DNA of 64,000 nucleotides from JAFALK01 sp042701975 (GTDB taxonomy: Bacteria; Pseudomonadota; Gammaproteobacteria; Burkholderiales; Burkholderiaceae_C). Where the stretch lies: assembly GCA_042701975.1 (NCBI GenBank), contig CP170561.1:2232001-2296000 (forward strand). Reading direction: 5' to 3'. Each line of letters begins with the position of its first letter. The stretch's first letter is position 1. Below, one piece after another: positions 62,289 through 64,000 of the stretch. A model generated the notes under the pieces. That model was given only the letters and a program-made list of their open reading frames with translations. It searched no databases and had not been told where the DNA came from. The position numbers and the translations under genes were made by a program.

Positions 62289-63050
62289 TTAACGCCCGGA
62301 CGGGCGCAGGAATTCACACAGGGCGTACCAGATGAAGCGCGAATTGCCGATCAGATAACGCTTCCACAGTCGGCCTGGCTCCTGGCAAAGACGATAGAAC
62401 CATTCCAGGCCGTTGTTGCGCATCCATGCAGGCGCCTGGGACTTGGTGCCTGCGATCAACGCGAAGGCCAGGCCCACGCCCAGGCTGACTGGACCTAGCG
62501 CCGGCTGCTGCGCGGCCATCCAATACTCTTGCTTGGGGCATCCGAGGCCGACAAACAGCAGGGACGCGCCGGAGGCGTTGATACGCTCGATGGTGGCCGG
62601 ATCCATCGGCGGTTCTGCCGACAGCAAAGGAGGGGACTCGATGCCCGCGATCTCCAGGCGGGGGAAGCGCTTCAGCAGTTCCGCCCGCAACGGTGCAATT
62701 TCGTCGGGCATGCCGCCATAGAAGTAGGCTGAAATGCCTTCTTCCGGGGCCCTTGCGCAAAGTTCCAACACCAGGCTGGGGCCGCGCACACGTTCAGCGT
62801 GCAGGAGGCCCAGCAGGCGGCGCTGAGCCCAGACGAGCGGCATTCCATCCGCGGTGACGGCCAACGCCGACTGCATGATGGCCAGCAGCTTTGGCGTGCT
62901 GCGTGCGCGGGTCAGCATGTCGACGTTCGCAACGCACACCACCCCCCCCCGCCGGGCACGGGCGGCTTCAAGAACCTGCTGGCAGGCATCCGCCATGCTG
63001 CCGGTGTCCACGCGCACGCCGAACAGCGCTTGCGGGCTCAGGCCGGGCAT
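62289..63050 (-). CDS. WecG/TagA/CpsF family glycosyltransferase
   Basis: A 253-residue transferase of the WecG/TagA family, which usually moves ManNAc or ManNAcA to a lipid-linked GlcNAc. Conserved parts are ANVDMLTRARSTP, TADGMPLVWAQ, LLFVGLGCPKQEYWM and WMRNNGLEWFYRLCQEP. I start at ATG 63050; the longer frame to 63122 adds basic, unrelated residues. Its coding strand contains a run of nine G (C9 at 62942-62950), in frame at RRGGVVC. It is divergent from the epimerase-like gene at 63139. Confidence 0.92.
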   Translation of the reverse strand: MPGLSPQALFGVRVDTGSMADACQQVLEAARARRGGVVCVANVDMLTRARSTPKLLAIMQSALAVTADGMPLVWAQRRLLGLLHAERVRGPSLVLELCARAPEEGISAYFYGGMPDEIAPLRAELLKRFPRLEIAGIESPPLLSAEPPMDPATIERINASGASLLFVGLGCPKQEYWMAAQQPALGPVSLGVGLAFALIAGTKSQAPAWMRNNGLEWFYRLCQEPGRLWKRYLIGNSRFIWYALCEFLRPSGR

Positions 63051-63138
63051 GATTCGCTTGAATGGGTGGGCATGGTGCGGGATTCTATGAGTGAGAATGC
63101 GTCGCAGCGCCACCGGCGCCACCCATTGACCTCAGGGG

Positions 63139-64000
63139 ATGCACTTGAAAGTTCTCGTCACCGGCGCGGCCGGCTTCATCGGCATGCATGTCAGCCAGAT
63201 CCTGCTCGGCCGTGGCGACGAGGTCGTCGGCCTGGACAACCTGAATGACTACTACGACCCGCGCCTCAAGCACGACCGCCTGGCCCGGCTGACGCCTCGC
63301 CCCGGGTTTTCCTTCGTCCACATGGACATTGCCGACCGCGAGGGCATGGCCAAGCTGTTCGCAGAGCACCGCTTTGATCGCGTCGTGAACCTGGCCGCGC
63401 AGGCCGGCGTGCGCTACTCGCTGCAGAACCCCCACGCCTACATCGACAGCAACGTCACCGGCTTCATGAACATCCTGGAGGGCTGCCGCCATAGCGGCGT
63501 GCAGCACCTGGTCTATGCCTCCAGCTCCAGCGTCTACGGGGGCAACACGCTGATGCCCTTCTCGGAACACCAAGGCGTCGACCACCCGGTCAGCCTGTAC
63601 GCCGCCACCAAGAAGGCCAACGAGCTGATGGCGCACACCTACAGCCATTTGTTCCGCCTGCCGACCACGGGGCTGCGCTTCTTCACGGTTTACGGCCCGT
63701 GGGGAAGGCCTGACATGGCCTTGTTCCTGTTCACAAAGGCCATCCTGGAAGGTCGGCCCATCGATGTGTTCAATCACGGCAAGATGGTGCGTGACTTCAC
63801 CTTCATCGACGACATCGCCGAAGGCGTCGTCCGCACGCTGGACCGTATCGCCACGCCGGATCCGGCTTATGACGCGAACATTGCCGATCCGGCTCGATCC
63901 AATGCGCCGTACCGCATCTTCAACATCGGCAACCATTCGCCCACGCCGCTGATGGATTTCATCTCGGCGATCGAGAAGTCCGTGGGCCGCGAGGCGGTCA
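63139..64000 (+). CDS. NAD-dependent epimerase, UDP-glucuronate 4-epimerase-like (5' part)
   Basis: The first 287 codons of an extended SDR run off the right edge. The cofactor motif is VTGAAGFIGMHV, followed by LDNLNDYYDPRLKHDRL, which is typical of the LspL/CapI group of UDP-glucuronic-acid epimerases. SSSSVYGGN and YAATKKANELMAH give the catalytic Ser/Thr and Tyr-x3-Lys. The expected activity is UDP-GlcA to UDP-GalA for polysaccharide synthesis. It is divergent from the WecG-like gene with an 88-base gap. The ribosome site (AGGGG) abuts the ATG, so the start is slightly uncertain. Confidence 0.92.
   Translation, partial: MHLKVLVTGAAGFIGMHVSQILLGRGDEVVGLDNLNDYYDPRLKHDRLARLTPRPGFSFVHMDIADREGMAKLFAEHRFDRVVNLAAQAGVRYSLQNPHAYIDSNVTGFMNILEGCRHSGVQHLVYASSSSVYGGNTLMPFSEHQGVDHPVSLYAATKKANELMAHTYSHLFRLPTTGLRFFTVYGPWGRPDMALFLFTKAILEGRPIDVFNHGKMVRDFTFIDDIAEGVVRTLDRIATPDPAYDANIADPARSNAPYRIFNIGNHSPTPLMDFISAIEKSVGREAV

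Noticed and set aside
1..64000. tRNA, rRNA, CRISPR arrays and toxin-antitoxin or phage-defence cassettes
   Set aside because: Nothing with the needed repeats, cloverleaf-like patterns or hallmark motifs was found by reading; a dedicated tRNA scan was not possible.

Overview
The window is high-GC DNA with dense, short-spaced operons and no rRNA, tRNA or CRISPR that I can see. The gene set points to a betaproteobacterium of the order Burkholderiales. The clues are a fused DUF3683/FAD/Fe-S oxidoreductase, DUF971 next to ubiE, a hemP-hmuRSTUV heme cluster, and an exosortase B (XrtB) polysaccharide locus. A Roseateles/Pelomonas/Mitsuaria-like member is my best guess, inferred from content only.

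Layout. 1-3.6 kb: a housekeeping run (HAD phosphatase, Rieske protein, SppA, lytic transglycosylase, ChaN-like lipoprotein). 3.6-10.1 kb: a fosmidomycin-type MFS pump divergent from an AraC regulator, a second methionine aminopeptidase, an NTF2-like protein, a thiolase, and an SDR divergent from a LysR regulator. 10.1-15.5 kb: a GAF-GGDEF diguanylate cyclase and a tripartite EmrAB-type drug efflux operon. 15.6-20.2 kb: an accessory patch of small genes and debris. It holds a frameshifted SnoaL-like gene, a small gene with two compensating shifts, a YjfB-like protein, a 3' fragment of a DUF2325 paralogue, a 140-bp MITE-like element with a target duplication, and a small membrane protein/lipoprotein pair.

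20.2-29.4 kb is an iron region. On the minus strand run hemP, heme receptor, hmuS, hmuT, hmuU, hmuV, tonB and a DUF2325 gene that appears to be the last gene of the same unit. Bacterioferritin and its ferredoxin follow on the plus strand. A shared Fur-like 15-mer lies in front of hemP and of bfd. 29.4-34.3 kb: gamma-glutamyltransferase, a PQQ-type sugar dehydrogenase lipoprotein, an MFS exporter and a GNAT acetyltransferase. 34.3-39.0 kb looks like an organic-phosphate module: a TonB-dependent receptor divergent from a MINPP-type (HAE) histidine phosphatase, then a glycerophosphodiester phosphodiesterase. 39.1-44.8 kb: the 1286-residue oxidoreductase, a PEP-CTERM protein, DUF971 and UbiE.

45.1-64.0 kb is an exopolysaccharide/exosortase B locus. 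It runs EpsD, EpsE, EpsF, EpsG, XrtB, EpsI, Gmd, a methyltransferase, GDP-fucose synthase, flippase, O-antigen ligase/polymerase and three glycosyltransferases. A beta-helix lipoprotein, WecB and a WecG/TagA transferase are on the minus strand, and a UDP-glucuronate-epimerase-like gene is cut by the right edge. The predicted polymer contains GDP-fucose-derived and ManNAc-type sugars. One glycosyltransferase is broken at a G7 tract, and two other genes of this locus carry in-frame G8 and G9 tracts.
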